Origin: Chrysomallon squamiferum | Taxonomy: Eukaryota > Mollusca > Gastropoda > Neomphalida > Peltospiridae | Reading direction: 5' to 3' | NCBI GenBank assembly: GCA_012295275.1 | Contig: CM022672.1 | Span: 27,485,930 to 27,549,929 of the forward strand | Length of the DNA stretch: 64,000 bases | Shown here: positions 35,701-49,531 of the stretch, piece by piece | Numbering within the stretch: position 1 is the stretch's first letter | How the letters are laid out: the number at the start of each line of letters is the position of its first letter | The notes under the pieces: model-generated | What the model was told of the DNA's origin: nothing | Databases searched by the model: none | Seen by the model: the letters and a program-made list of their open reading frames with translations, nothing else | Program-made: the position numbers and the translations under genes

Positions 35701-38685
35701 AAATGTTAATGTCAGTTCTAAATAAAATTAATAATGAATAACATTTTTTAAAGTGTATTTTGTTTGAAATAACCCATATTATATTGCATACACTAAAATA
35801 CACAAATTAGTAAACAGTTCATTAAAAATGATTGAAATCTAAACAAAAACGGTATACTGTAAATAAAATGGCTGCTTAGACTTCAAATGTGATGCTTCCA
35901 CCAATTCAAGAAAAAAAATAGTAGATGAAAACATGCTAAGACAGACCAGATATTCTGTTATAACTTAGTACTGTGACTGCTAATGAAGTCAAAATCAGGA
36001 CTGTTCTGAAGATAAGCAAGAACACATGAGAAAGTATTTTTGGTGGGTTTTTAGTATTAATAAATTCTGTAGAAAATGAAAGAAATCAAATGTAAATATT
36101 ATAAATATTTCTCATAGATTAACATGGAAAAAATGCTTCAAATTTCAAAATAGGCAGAGAGTATATGAACTGAAATACAGAATAGAGAATTCTTATTCTA
36201 TTACTTTTTATTTTACAATTTTTTTTTAGATATTGAGGCAATATGCTCATAGTACTAATTTAAGAATATATCTTGGCACTATACTATATATAATCGGGGA
36301 AAAAAGAAAAAAGAGAAAAACTATTACTTTTTGCATCCTGTAATAGTATTCTTATCCTTAAAATACTTTGCTTATTTTAAAAATATATGGAAACTATCGT
36401 TATTTATTCATGTAGTGGTTTAAGACCTATGATGAAATTTGTACTTTTTGATTTACAAGCAGCATTGACCTTACTGGTTTTGTATTACATTTGTATTTCT
36501 TACATCACTAACACTATCCATTTTAAGTTTAAATTGGTTATTATTTTTCCAGGTATGTCTGGAAGAGAACATATGAATGTGGAATATATAAAAGTCTGAT
36601 TTCCTAATTTTAATAATTTCAACTTCCATTTTGATAAATTGTCCCCAGTACATACTGGTACTTTTTAAAAATATCACTAACATTGAAATATTTAAAGTGT
36701 GTATGAAAATTCAAGAAACTGTTATTAATTTCTTCATTGATTATTAGTCATTTTGCGTTTGTGTATGTGTATGGTATGTACCTAAATGAAAATAAAATGT
36801 GCATCTTAAATATTTTAAGTCTGTCTTAAATGTTTGTTTTAGTGATTTATTTAATTTATTTATTTATTTATTTATTTATTATATTTTTTTAAAAGTAAGG
36901 AATTTCCTCAGAAGGTTAAGGTTAATTCTGTTAAAGGTGAACCATTTCAATATTTTTTTTAAGTTTCATTTTGTTTATTATTTTCAGGGTTCTTCAATTC
37001 TTGGAAGTGACCCAGAACTAGCAGGAAAATTCCCTACTGTTTTAGTTGACAAAGATGGTCTGTTAGAAGCGGAAAGAAGAGCTGTTTTCAGTCGTGATCC
37101 ACCAAGTGCTTTGCTCAACCTTGTCATAGACCTTGTGTTCACTCCAGTGGAGTTGGCTAATTCAACAGGACTGGGGATCAAACCACGGAGAAGTGGAGCA
37201 GATCCCAACAAGCAGCCCCTTGATCCTGTCAAAGTGGACGCCATTAAAGGTTTGTTTCTTACTTGTTTTCCTCCATGACAGTCAGATTTATCACACCAAT
37301 GCCATCTGGTTTATTTATGCATTTACAAGGATTTAAAAAAATAAAAATAATTAATAATAAATAAATAATAATAATAATAATTAAATGAAGATGTTAAATA
37401 AATACAAAAAATATAAATGTGAATCAACATTAAATACACTTTTCCTGACATAATATATCCTTTAAAAATTTATTTGGATTAATTTTTGAGAAAGATATAG
37501 TAATCCAATATTTTAGTCCAGCCAGACATACATTAATAAGAGTAGCCACATTTATGTAAGTGCAGATGTACAACATATTTGGGTTTTTTTATTTTTTATT
37601 ACAAATGTAGTTGGTGTCAGAGATTTTTAAACAAATGTTTTAACTAAAATAACACTGTATTAATTTATTGGGTAAATGATACAGTGATAACTAGTTTCAG
37701 TCATTTCACTGTAATTTATTATTAATTTAATTTATTTATTTATTGAAATGAGAAAGAAGAAAACAATTATATTAATATCTGTGGGTCTGCAAGTTTAGTT
37801 TAATTTTAAAAATGCATTGGTCTAGTTCATAAGAAGTTACTGCAAAATTTACAAATAAATAATACTACTTACATTATTGTGAGGATTTTAGAATATTTTT
37901 ATTTTTATATTTTTTTCATTTTTTTTTTATTTTGGCTTAGCTTGACAGTAAGAATTTTATTACTTAAATTGTTCAGTCATTATTTGCATTTTTAAAATAA
38001 CTTATTAATAATAACTAGTCCTTTATTAATGATGTTAAAGTACCATAACTAAATAAGTGACAAATGATAAAATTTAAAAAGGAATCTGCACTTGAAATGA
38101 CACATTGATAATGCTTGAAAATTTGTTAAGAATGCTACAAGTAAAACGTTTATTTTTGGCTTCTTTTTTCCTTTTTGTATATATATTTAAGAAGTTAAAT
38201 TTGCATATGATAGTTTTCATGAATTAAGTAATTAAGAAACAGAATGATTCAAATAAAATGCAGTGTAGAAATGCCTCTAGTCATATTTCTAAATGGTTAA
38301 ATTAAGTAATTTATTTGCACTGATCAGCATAATAAATGGATGAAACCTTTGGACATTCATCAATTAGATTGTTTGTATAAAATTTGGCTGATTAATTCAT
38401 TGTTAGTCAGATTTTCACTGGTTTACTTTAAGATAAAACAATGCAAAGAGGTTATGAACATTTTAAATGTATTTTTAAAAAATAATTATTAACAATTACA
38501 CTCAAAAAATTAAGAAAATAAATCAAAGTTTTAAAATTTCAAGTGTCATAAGATGACAGTTTTACTTTGTGATTATGTGAGGCTGAAGGTTAGGAAAAAA
38601 AAAAGTATTCTAATTAATATTTAATATCCTGCCAGTTATAAAAATCCACTTACATGAAGACTTCTTAAATTTTTATTTATTTAAT

Positions 38686-38717
<32 letters not shown>

Positions 38718-38749
38718 TATATATATATATATAAAAAAAAAAAAAAAAA

Positions 38750-38797
<48 letters not shown>

Positions 38798-41700
38798 AAT
38801 ATAAAAAATAAATTATATATATAAATATATAAATAGATAGATTGATAGATTTTGGCTGGAATATCCTTTTAGTTTTTCTGTGCAGTTAATATGTAATTTC
38901 ATATTAATTTTCAATTTAAAAAAATACAAAAAGTAATAATAATTGTAATGCAGATTTCAGTGTGCTTTGCATCATACTTGAAAACAGAACATTTAATTAA
39001 ATCCTTCAGTAAAAAATGATCACAGCTTTGTTACATAACAAGATTGAAACGAAATAATTTAACACAAAAAAAAAAGAAAAAGAAAGTAGAAATAATTATA
39101 ATAATAATAAATATAAAAAATAAATAATAAAAAATAATAAAAACATAATTTATTATTTCAGAATAGTAATTAAACTCCATTACCAAGACCATCTTTGGGT
39201 TTTTCCTCCTGATTATATACAGCTACAACTTTTATTATTAGTACTCATATTTGTAATGACCATATTGTCTCAATGTCTTAAACAATAAGACAGATACAAT
39301 TAGCAGATTTAAGCATTATTTACATTACTTTGACATAGCTGCTGCATAAACTCTTTTTGCAAATGATTCAAAATATTAATACTTACTGAATATGATTGCT
39401 TTCAAATTTTCACCACAGTGTCACTGAATTTATCTCTTCAAACTTAATGATATATAAAACTCTGAGGCAATATCATACAATTAATTTTTGGCTTCAAGTT
39501 AGTTAGGTAATTTGTTGGTTTTAGTTTTTAACTTCCTTGTACAGATTTATATTATTATTACAGTATTTGAATAAAAAAATTTGAATAAAAAAAACATTTA
39601 TGCCATAGGTATTTAATTGTGTAAAAAAGAAAAGAAAGAAAAACTCACTGTTTGACAGACTCAAATGGTCATCACAGAGAACAGATATTATGGATTCTCT
39701 GTTACAGTAAAATTTAATGTTTGTAAAGGAATACATGTTAAGAAATTTTCCTGCAAAAGACTTTAACAGTTGTAATCAATTATGAAAATAGTTGATTTTA
39801 GCCAGAGCATTTTATATAAGAAAATAAAAGAAAAAGAAGAGAAAAAAAGATCTTTATAGTGGAGTATGGCTATGTCAAAGTTGTGTTATTAAAATCTGGT
39901 GGCTTTGGTGTGATTCTAATCTGACTGTTATCTTATTATTTGAAGATGCTCTCTGCCATTTTAATTTTGTTAAATTTTATTTTAATTTTTTTTGGGGGGG
40001 GTATTTTTTATTTATTTATTTTATTAACTATTTTGTCTTCATTGTTTTGTTTTTTTTACATTATTATTATTATTATTTTTTGTTATGTTTGGTGGTTTTG
40101 GGGGGGGAAGCTGTGTTTCCTGAGAAAAATAAAGGTCATTTCAAGAAAGTTATATCCAATTCATACAAGTTGAAAGGTTTTTCAGTATATTTATGGGTCA
40201 TTAAAATGAAAATGAAAGAAGTTATTAAAGCAGTTGATAGTTACAAGCCTAAAAGTTTGTTTTTTTACAAAAATTAAGTTAATATATTATTCTAAGAAAG
40301 AATCTTCATTTGTGAAATGTAACTATAATTTAGAATTTTAAATAAATTACATTTTCATTGTAATGGAGTGACAAAAAAATAAATAAAAATACATTTGCAT
40401 ATAAATGATTTTTGTAATTAACTGATTTAAAAAAAAAAAAAAGAAAAAAAGACATTTTTAAAGTTTTTTTTACACTTTTTTTACATGAAATGTTGCATAA
40501 TGGAATCACCAGTTTTGTATTTGGCATTTTCTGTCAGTGTTAAGAAACTGATCTTTTCATTTATTAATATAATTTATTATGGTTATTATTATTATTTTGC
40601 TGTGTCTATCTCAGTCATTATAGTACTACACATTGTGTCCCATGTAAATTTTAAATAACTGTAAACTTGTGTAACAGAAAAAAGCAGACACTTAGACCAG
40701 ATGTCTGATGAAATGGTTTAAAACCTTTCTTTTAATGACCAAAGGAACGTTTTAATAATAATAAAAAAATAAAAAATAAATAAATAAAATAAAAAATTAA
40801 ACTTTGCTCTGAAAGTTTTATTTGCTTTTATATTTTGCTTTTTCAAATCACATGATGCAAGTTTGTTATTCAGAAGAACCGCTCTTTTGCAGAGAGAAAA
40901 TATATATAAAATTATGTTCCTGATTTTAAAAGAAATACCCATTAATATAAATAATTAAATAAATAGATAATAAAAATATTATTACTTCTAATAAATAACA
41001 TTACTAATAACACGAAAGAAAGTCATCATACATTAATTGTAATTGAAAATTGTCTTAATTTGTTGATGACAAGAATCAATAAATAAAATCAAAGCTATGG
41101 AAGAAAACTAATTAGATCAAATAGATAAATTATTAATGGAAACATTCTCTTTAACAGTATTAAAAATTGATAATAAAATAATAATGAATTAAATATTTAT
41201 ATTTTTAAGCAGCATCAGTATTCTGTATTAGAATAAGAACTGTAAATTGAAGTATATGGTTTTAAATTCAGTGGAGAGTTTTGAAATGATAATGATTAAT
41301 GACAAAGGGTGGATAACATAATCTAGAGAAAATAGCATACTAAAGTTTGATTTTAATTTCAGAACACGATTTCTGTACTGAATATACCACATTTGTCATA
41401 GAATCCATATCATAGATTAATGATGTCAAAGATCTTACAAGTAAACCATTTGCAAGTGAATATATATTTAATATATTATTATTATTATTATTGAATCTAT
41501 AATAACCATTGTCATCTATTTAAACTTATTTTAATTATTTTATTTATTTATTTATTTATGTATTTATTTATTTATTTATTTAGTTGAATCAGATTATTCA
41601 GAATTTCCTAGTGTTCAGAGGGCATCTTCACTATTTATAAGATCAAATTTCTTTTAATATATCATGTATAATATTTCATGTAATACCATGTATTTTAGAA

Positions 41701-44700
41701 TGATTGCATCCAGGTTTGATATAGGATAATTTTTCCTTAAGAAAATATATATTTAGCCAGTTACACCTTATTTTAAATTTTTCATTCATATTATAGTGAT
41801 AGTATGTTCCACATGATTTGAATTATCATGACTGTTAGACATAGTATCATTTTTTAAGTAGTGGCTAAAGATTTTGTTTAATGCCTGTGATGGAAATACA
41901 AAAAGAATGAAAACATTCAAATTTAGCAAGTCCTTCCTCATTACATAGCAAATGTTTTGCATATAATAATCCTTTTTCAAAAAGAAATACCATGGATAAG
42001 AAGGAGGTTATTGATAGTGTAGTTTGAATAAATTATCTGTACAGGATTTCAGCTGCAAGAAAAGATGTTTATACACTAATTACATTGTCTGCTCGAACAC
42101 AATTTTGTCAGTCTCTTGTCTCTTACACCAAGAATAATTTGAAAATAAGGGAACATGTTTGAAGATTCAGTAAACTATCTACTTCACCTCTTCTGACAGT
42201 TATATTTCACTGGATCAGTTGAATCATCAGTACTGTAGTTTTATTTCAGTGAATATTCAGCTGTGTAGATTTGGTGTCTGGTAACACTGATACCTGTTTA
42301 AAACTGTAATATGTATCATATTTCATTTTGGTTTGTCTTGTAGAATTCCATCACACTGAGAGCAATGATAATATTCAGAATTCTGTTTGTTCTTATGATA
42401 ATACGGATAGTATGAATTGTAATACAAGTTCTACGTCAAAATAACATGTTTGTCATTGGTTCCAAGTGAATTGCTGTAAGTTAATAAAACAAACATGACT
42501 AAAGTGAAAGAAATATTAATTTTAAAAAAAGCTGGAACGTTAATAAGCAAGCTGCTGGCAAAATTTACAACAGCAAATACTAAATCTTTTCTGATGATTA
42601 AGAAGATTGTAACATTTTACTGTTTCTTTACTAAATGAAAAATGTATATTAGTCACTTTTGTAATATTACTCCAGTGAACATTTGTCTTTGCCTTGACAC
42701 AGTCAGCCATGAACTGAAGGTTCCTGTTTTTAAAATTAGAATGTTCACAGCTGAAGTTATCTGATGATAATTTTTGTGTATTAAATTTTATTTCTGAGAT
42801 TAGCTCAAATTAATGAAAATGTTTTGATTATGTAGGTGGCACTATGTTTTGATCAGGCCTACAAGTGATTATGTGAAAGAACTTTACAGTGTAATTGCCC
42901 ATGATGTTTATATTTGCCTCAAATGTATATGTTTGTAACCTTTTTTCTATTATAATGTAGCATTTCTTTTCAGCAGTTCAATAGCTTTATATTCTGAAGT
43001 GATTAATACCATTACTCTTCAAATACACTTCTTAATATTAATAAGTGTAATTAGACAAAATAAATTGAAATGCATACGTATACATGTATGCACATGCACA
43101 TCAGCCAATTCATTTTCATCTCATCTATTCACATTTCTGGGCTTGAACACATTCACATTTGTCATTTAATTCAATATTTCTTTACTATAGCCATTTGTAA
43201 TATTGTACTACTAATAAAATAATGTTGACCAAAAATACAAATTAGTTTAAACAGACAAAATGATTATATTCTTATTATGTTTCTTTATTTTGTTGATATC
43301 TTATTTTTATGTGTTTTTATTGGAGAGGGGTTTGAGAATCTTGTACAAATACCTGAAAAAAAATAATAACTGGAGGGAACTTGCGTGTCTGTATTTTGTC
43401 AAAATCAGTGTTTCACCACTGGTAATTCTGATGGTGGTAATTATGACACTGTTTGATTTATTTGTTCATGCTGCTCTTCTTGTTGGTGATAACTGCAAGG
43501 TTCTTTATTAATTTTGTTCAAAGAAAATGGTATCAGTGGCTTTGGTGGATTATTTAGTAATCTATAATGCTTTGGAAACACTGAAGGCATGGATTAACAT
43601 ATTAGATAATCTATGATGAATTATTATTATTATGTCATCTTGATTATTTAAAAAAAAAAAAAAAATGTTGAATCCATCAGTCTGTGGGGATAAAGTTGTC
43701 TTAAGACTTTGTGTTTCTATAACATATAGTTTGTGTGTGAATAATTGTTAAACAGAACACACACATACAAAAATGAAAATTAATATCTTTGTTAATTAGA
43801 TGTAAGAAAAGACTAACAATATTTATTTTCATACTGAGAAAATATTGTAAAAGCTGTTTGAACCTAATTGTTTTGCATCTTCTTCCTTGGTGTACCTAAA
43901 TGGAATTACAGGAGGCAAAAAAACCCAACAACAACAACAATAACAATAATTAAATAATAAATAAAACCATATATGATTGTTTTTAATAACATGCTATATC
44001 TGGCTATTTATCTCAGAACGATTTACAGAACTTTACTGTTTCATATAATACATGTATAGAAATACGAGTATTTAGATATCAATATCTTTCAATAATACTA
44101 TCTAGATTAATGTTGTTATCCCTTGGTTGATTATTTATTTTGTTTATTTATTTATTTATTTATTTTTATTTTTATTTTTATTTTTTCTATTTTTTGTTTT
44201 AAATTAATGTTTAATAGTCATCATGTCCTGTGAAATCATGGTAACATTAAATGAATGCTGTGAAATGCTGACTGTGTTAATTGCATGTAATTTATTACTT
44301 GATTAAAACTTCTTTGAGTTGTTAGATAAATTAGGGAGGGAATTTAAAAAAAAAATAAAACAGTATTTCATCCTGATATCCCCCAAAAACATATTTGTGA
44401 ATTTCAGTCTTTGGATTAAATTATTTAAAAAAACAACAACAAAAAACCATAACTAAAATGAGCTGGTTGTAAATTTAATATTGAAAACAAATGTTGGCAA
44501 ACTGCGTCAGTATTACAGTAGACCTTGTTTGTTTCAGATTATATCGAGACTGTGGTCTTTAAAAAGAGGTGGAATCAGCTGTCAAGATATGACTTTGCCA
44601 GAAAGTTCCTCTGCAAAAGTGGATATGCTCGTCTTAAACAAGGAACTTCAAAGAAACGAAAAAAAATATTTTAACATAAGGAATCTAAAAATAATTATTT

Positions 44701-47700
44701 TAAAAAGTAATGTTGTTTTGAAATGAGGTACAATAAATATATTGGATATTGATTGTTTCACAGAATAAATTTAATTATAGACTGTCACTGGATTTCAAAA
44801 ATATCATATGCTGAAGAAGTATTGAAATTAGTGTTTTGATCCAGCTTTGGTGTTTGATTGTTGATGAAGTATTTCAGTATTATCAGTGAATATCATTTTG
44901 CTAATTAAAATCTGTAGTTGATTTTTAATCTCTTTTCTTTATTATTAACCCATCATGTTGACACAGCTGATTCTGTGACAAAGTCATTAAAATATGTTAG
45001 TCAAACATGTATCAAAACAATGGTTTTTAAAAATCACCTGATATTTTGACTTTTGGGGGTTTTGTTGTTGTTGTTGTTGTTGTTGTTGTGAGGTGTTTGT
45101 CTTTGTTTTTTGTTTTTTTTACCAATTGTCAAATTTGGTGACCGAAAGGATAATACAGCATATAACCAAAACATGTTTGCTGTTGAAGGTTCTTGATTTT
45201 TAATACAGTAACATCATTTATAGGGTCCATAAATGTGACAGGTCACAGTTTATGTAAAATTTGAGAAGACAAACAGCCTGATAAAACCAGTATTGTTTTT
45301 ATCTGCATTACATAGTTGTAAAAGGAAGACATTAAAAACCTATAATATCTTTTAATAAGAAAAACCCAAAGATAATAATGCACATTACACAAGTAATGTA
45401 CTAGCATATCAACTGAACATAAAATATATTAATAGCTAATATTGTAACATCATTTCAATTTTTGATCCTTTCAAGACAATCTAAGCACATAAACACACAC
45501 ACACATACATATAAAGATAATTATTGTTCAGTCCCCCAAAAAGAACAAATAAAATAAAATAAAATAAATAAATAAAATTAAGAAAGAAAGAAAAAAAAGA
45601 TTTTTTAATAAACAAAATACATTTTAAAGGATTAATATAAAATATATTTGATTAGAAATGAATTATATTTAGTATTATACAGTAAAATTCGACTGTATAT
45701 ATATATATATAAAATATAAACAACCGAATAGCAATATACATATATACTACTATGATTTCCAGAAGTTCTTATGTATTAAATTATCAAAGGAAATAGTCTT
45801 TATTAGTTTAGCATCTTGAATATTGCAATAAACAGCTTTAGAATTATCTCAGTGTAAAATACCATCGATAAATAAAATTAATAATAATATTTATTCCTCT
45901 CTGTAATCAAATTTTTCCTGGTAAAGCATTTACTGACTTTTTTGTTGTAATTTCAAGGTTGTAGTTAAAATATTACTCAGTATTATAATTTGTTTCAGAT
46001 TATATCAGGGCTGTGGCCTCTAAACTTGAATGGCACATATTATCCAAGTCTGAATTTGCGAAAAAGTTCTTCAACAAACGTGCTTATGCTCGACAAAAAC
46101 AAGGATTTCCAACTCAGAAGCGAGTACAGATAACATGAGTATGGGTAGAAAGCAGTTTGTCACTAGTACTTTGTAGTTCGTTGAAAAGACAGAAGCAGCA
46201 TGCTGCCTTAATGTGCCATACTTTTACCAAGAAAAACAAAATATACATTTATAATATAAATTAAAAAAGAAGATATTTTAGAAATGTCTCTAATACGTTT
46301 GTTACTTAATCACTGTGTTAAAAACACTGGACACGAGTATTATTAAGGAAACTGTTATTGTGTGAATATACAAATTATATGTTGTTGCTTTTGGTTTTGG
46401 AATCATTGTTAGAATGTGCTTCCTGTTATTGTTCTGCTGTTGGCAAATTTACAAAAATACAATTCTCACTGGTTCTGGTGAGAGATGACAAGACAGTTTG
46501 AAAATTTAATCTATTAATAAACTTTTATTTTTTATTATTATTTTTTTTTTAAATTTAATTTAACTTTTTATTTTATAAGTTACATTATTTTTAAACTGTT
46601 TAATCTGATGTAAAATAGTTTTAAACGCTATTTTTTTAATTATTACAGTTTTATTGTCAAAACATATATAATAATTAATATATCTATCTGACAGTCATTA
46701 TGTAGTGTTCATCTACTGTAAATGGTTGTTTTCTAACTATTGACTTTGTTATTCCATGTGCGTTTATCCAAGGCTGAACAAGTTAGTGTTACAAGAGCAA
46801 CACTTCATATTTCTCATATTAAAAATACCTGTCACAAATCATATAACAGAGAGCATTCATGGTTTAGAGCATTCCTGACTTTGTTTCTGATCATACTATT
46901 TTCTGCACTATTTTCAACATTGTTATTCAGAGCAGACTATCACTCTGTGGTATTTTGCAAATTTAATGAGGTGTTGAATCTTTGTTTTTGTATTTTTTCA
47001 TATTCCTTTTTCAGTGTTGTTTTTTGAATTATTTGTTTCCATAGGATGAAATATGTTTGGCTTTAATGCTTTCTTTGAATGGAAGGAACATAGTTTTATT
47101 TTAATTTTAATTTTTTTTCAAGTTCAGACTATTATTTCTGTGATTTCTCAAAATCTGAACTAACCTCTTGCATTATTTCCTATTCAAAAATCTAAGTTAG
47201 CGGTTATCGTAACAAGGAAGAAAATGGTTAATTCTAATTTTTGAAAATATCTGTTATATCATATCTGCTTGTAGTTACAGTGTTAGCAGAATTGTAAGGT
47301 TTAGTTTTTAGATAATTACTCAGCATGGAGATTAAATTCTAAACACAGATGAAATAATGCCAAAGATTAAAACAGGAAATTTTACAATTTATTTCAGATT
47401 TTGTGAACTTGGTGATCGATATCAAAGGATGGCAGCACTTGCTACCTACTGATTTTTCAAGAAAGTTGATCAACAAACGTGCCTACGCTCGTATTAAACA
47501 AGGGCTCCAAACATTCAGCATAGGAATGGACATAAAAAATCTGTCTTTTTCTTGATATTTGATTTCTTTTTATTACTATATTTGTTAAAAGATTTTTAAA
47601 AAATCATAAATCTTTCATTATGAGAACTTTATTATTTGTTGGTGTTAATTTGAAATTTGACATTTTTTTCAAAAACTTATTTTGGATTTTATGGGTTTTT

Positions 47701-49485
47701 GGGGGGTTTTTGTTTTTGTTTTAATGAATCGAAATGTATGTGTCTGAAACTTACAACCTTAATGTTTGTTGATGGATATTGTTTGTTTATTTGTTTGATT
47801 TTAAAAAACCAAAGAAGTAAACTGTTTACTTGAAACCAATTTTTAGTTCAACATTTTTCTATCAGATAGTCTTGAATGTGAAGAAAACTCATTATAAGCT
47901 CTGATTTACTGTTAGTGGCAAGATCAAGAATAAAAATCACAAAGTGAAGTGGTTAAATGTTACTGTTTAAGTGAAAACATTTTCTTTTTCTACATGATGG
48001 ATGGTCTGCTTGAGATGTGGTGGGTCACTAGATCAGTTGCTCTTGATACCATTCACAACTAGTTAAACATTCTAACATTAACTGTATTATATACCATCCT
48101 GCTGTGAGATGGCACATATAAACAAGTGTTTGCTGTTTATCAGGAAGGTGTCCTTAAACAAGTCTGATATTGTATAACCATAATTACAGTGTGTTGTGTT
48201 TCATCTTCCTTTTTTCCATCTTGTCAAAGATGAATGTACTCTGTGAGATTCTTGTTATTGTTTTGTTAAAATGGTTTCTCTGGTTTGACACTGCACACCT
48301 TCATATTTGAAAATAAAAAATCTCCAAGTACTATATCTTCATCTAAAAGGCAAATAAAGAAAGGTTACTTGAACAGATGATCACCATCCAAAACTTTCCT
48401 CTGAGAGAGATCGTGTGAGATTTAAAGTATTTATTTTCATGAACCAAAGACATTTTATAGTAGAATTAAAAATTACAGTTATGTTCAGTTATTAGATATT
48501 TTAATGTGCAGATACATACATTTAAAGAAAATAAAATCTATATTTTGTTTCTTGTTTTAAAACTTTTGTTTTATTTATACTGTTGTTATTTTTATATAAA
48601 TATGCAAGGAGTGTTATCAAATGGTTCATTATCCTATCTTTATCAAAAGTGTTAGTGTAGTGCAAAAGTTCCAGTTTTGCCAGTTATCAAGCATTTAAAA
48701 TATTATTAACCAGTAGCTGTCCACATGTACTTCATCAGTATAAAAATAATTGCAATAATTATGGTCTTGTAAAACAGAATTCCACATACACTGCAAACAA
48801 CAGAACTATTTTATTATACTGAGACTGTCAGATAAACCTGGACACCAATAGAATCACAAAACTGTTAACTATGCAACAATGCACCAAAATAATTACCAAA
48901 AAATATTACACACTTTACTGTAACGGTTTAAAGTTTTTATAATGGAATACATGTACAGTGACAATTAAGTAAAAATATCTTCTGGTAATTAAACATTCAT
49001 TTAGAAAAGAAATATTAAAATTCATTTAATTTAGTAAAAGTATAGCTCATTTTGTCACAATGCTGTTTAAAACCCCACTTCTTTACAGATTATTATTCAA
49101 GAGTGTGTCATTTGAAAACATGGAGGACATTAGACAGAAAAGAACTTATGAAGAAGTTTTACAACAAATGCACTTCTGCAAAGCAATCTCTGCTTCTTCT
49201 TGTGTAGCTGACTTGTGGACAAAAGAATTTTAAAAAAAAAAAAATGCATACAGAGAGCCTTTCATTTTGTTTTTACTCTGTTCATGGCTGAGATACATTT
49301 CAGAATTTCAAAAACATTCTTACAGGAAGGTGGAATAAAAGAAATTTAAAACGTCGGACAATTATGTTTGTTCCGGGTTGAATTTAAAAAAATAAGAAAA
49401 AAAAAAAAAAAGACATTTTAGATATTTGTTAACATATTGCTTATCCTATTGGTCATGAATTTTTGGTTTCACCAGTTTGATAATA

Positions 49486-49531
<46 letters not shown>

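Noticed and set aside
36984-37244. Minus-strand 86-codon frame
   Set aside because: It is the exact antisense of the BEN start exon, whose domain match and splice sites are on the plus strand.
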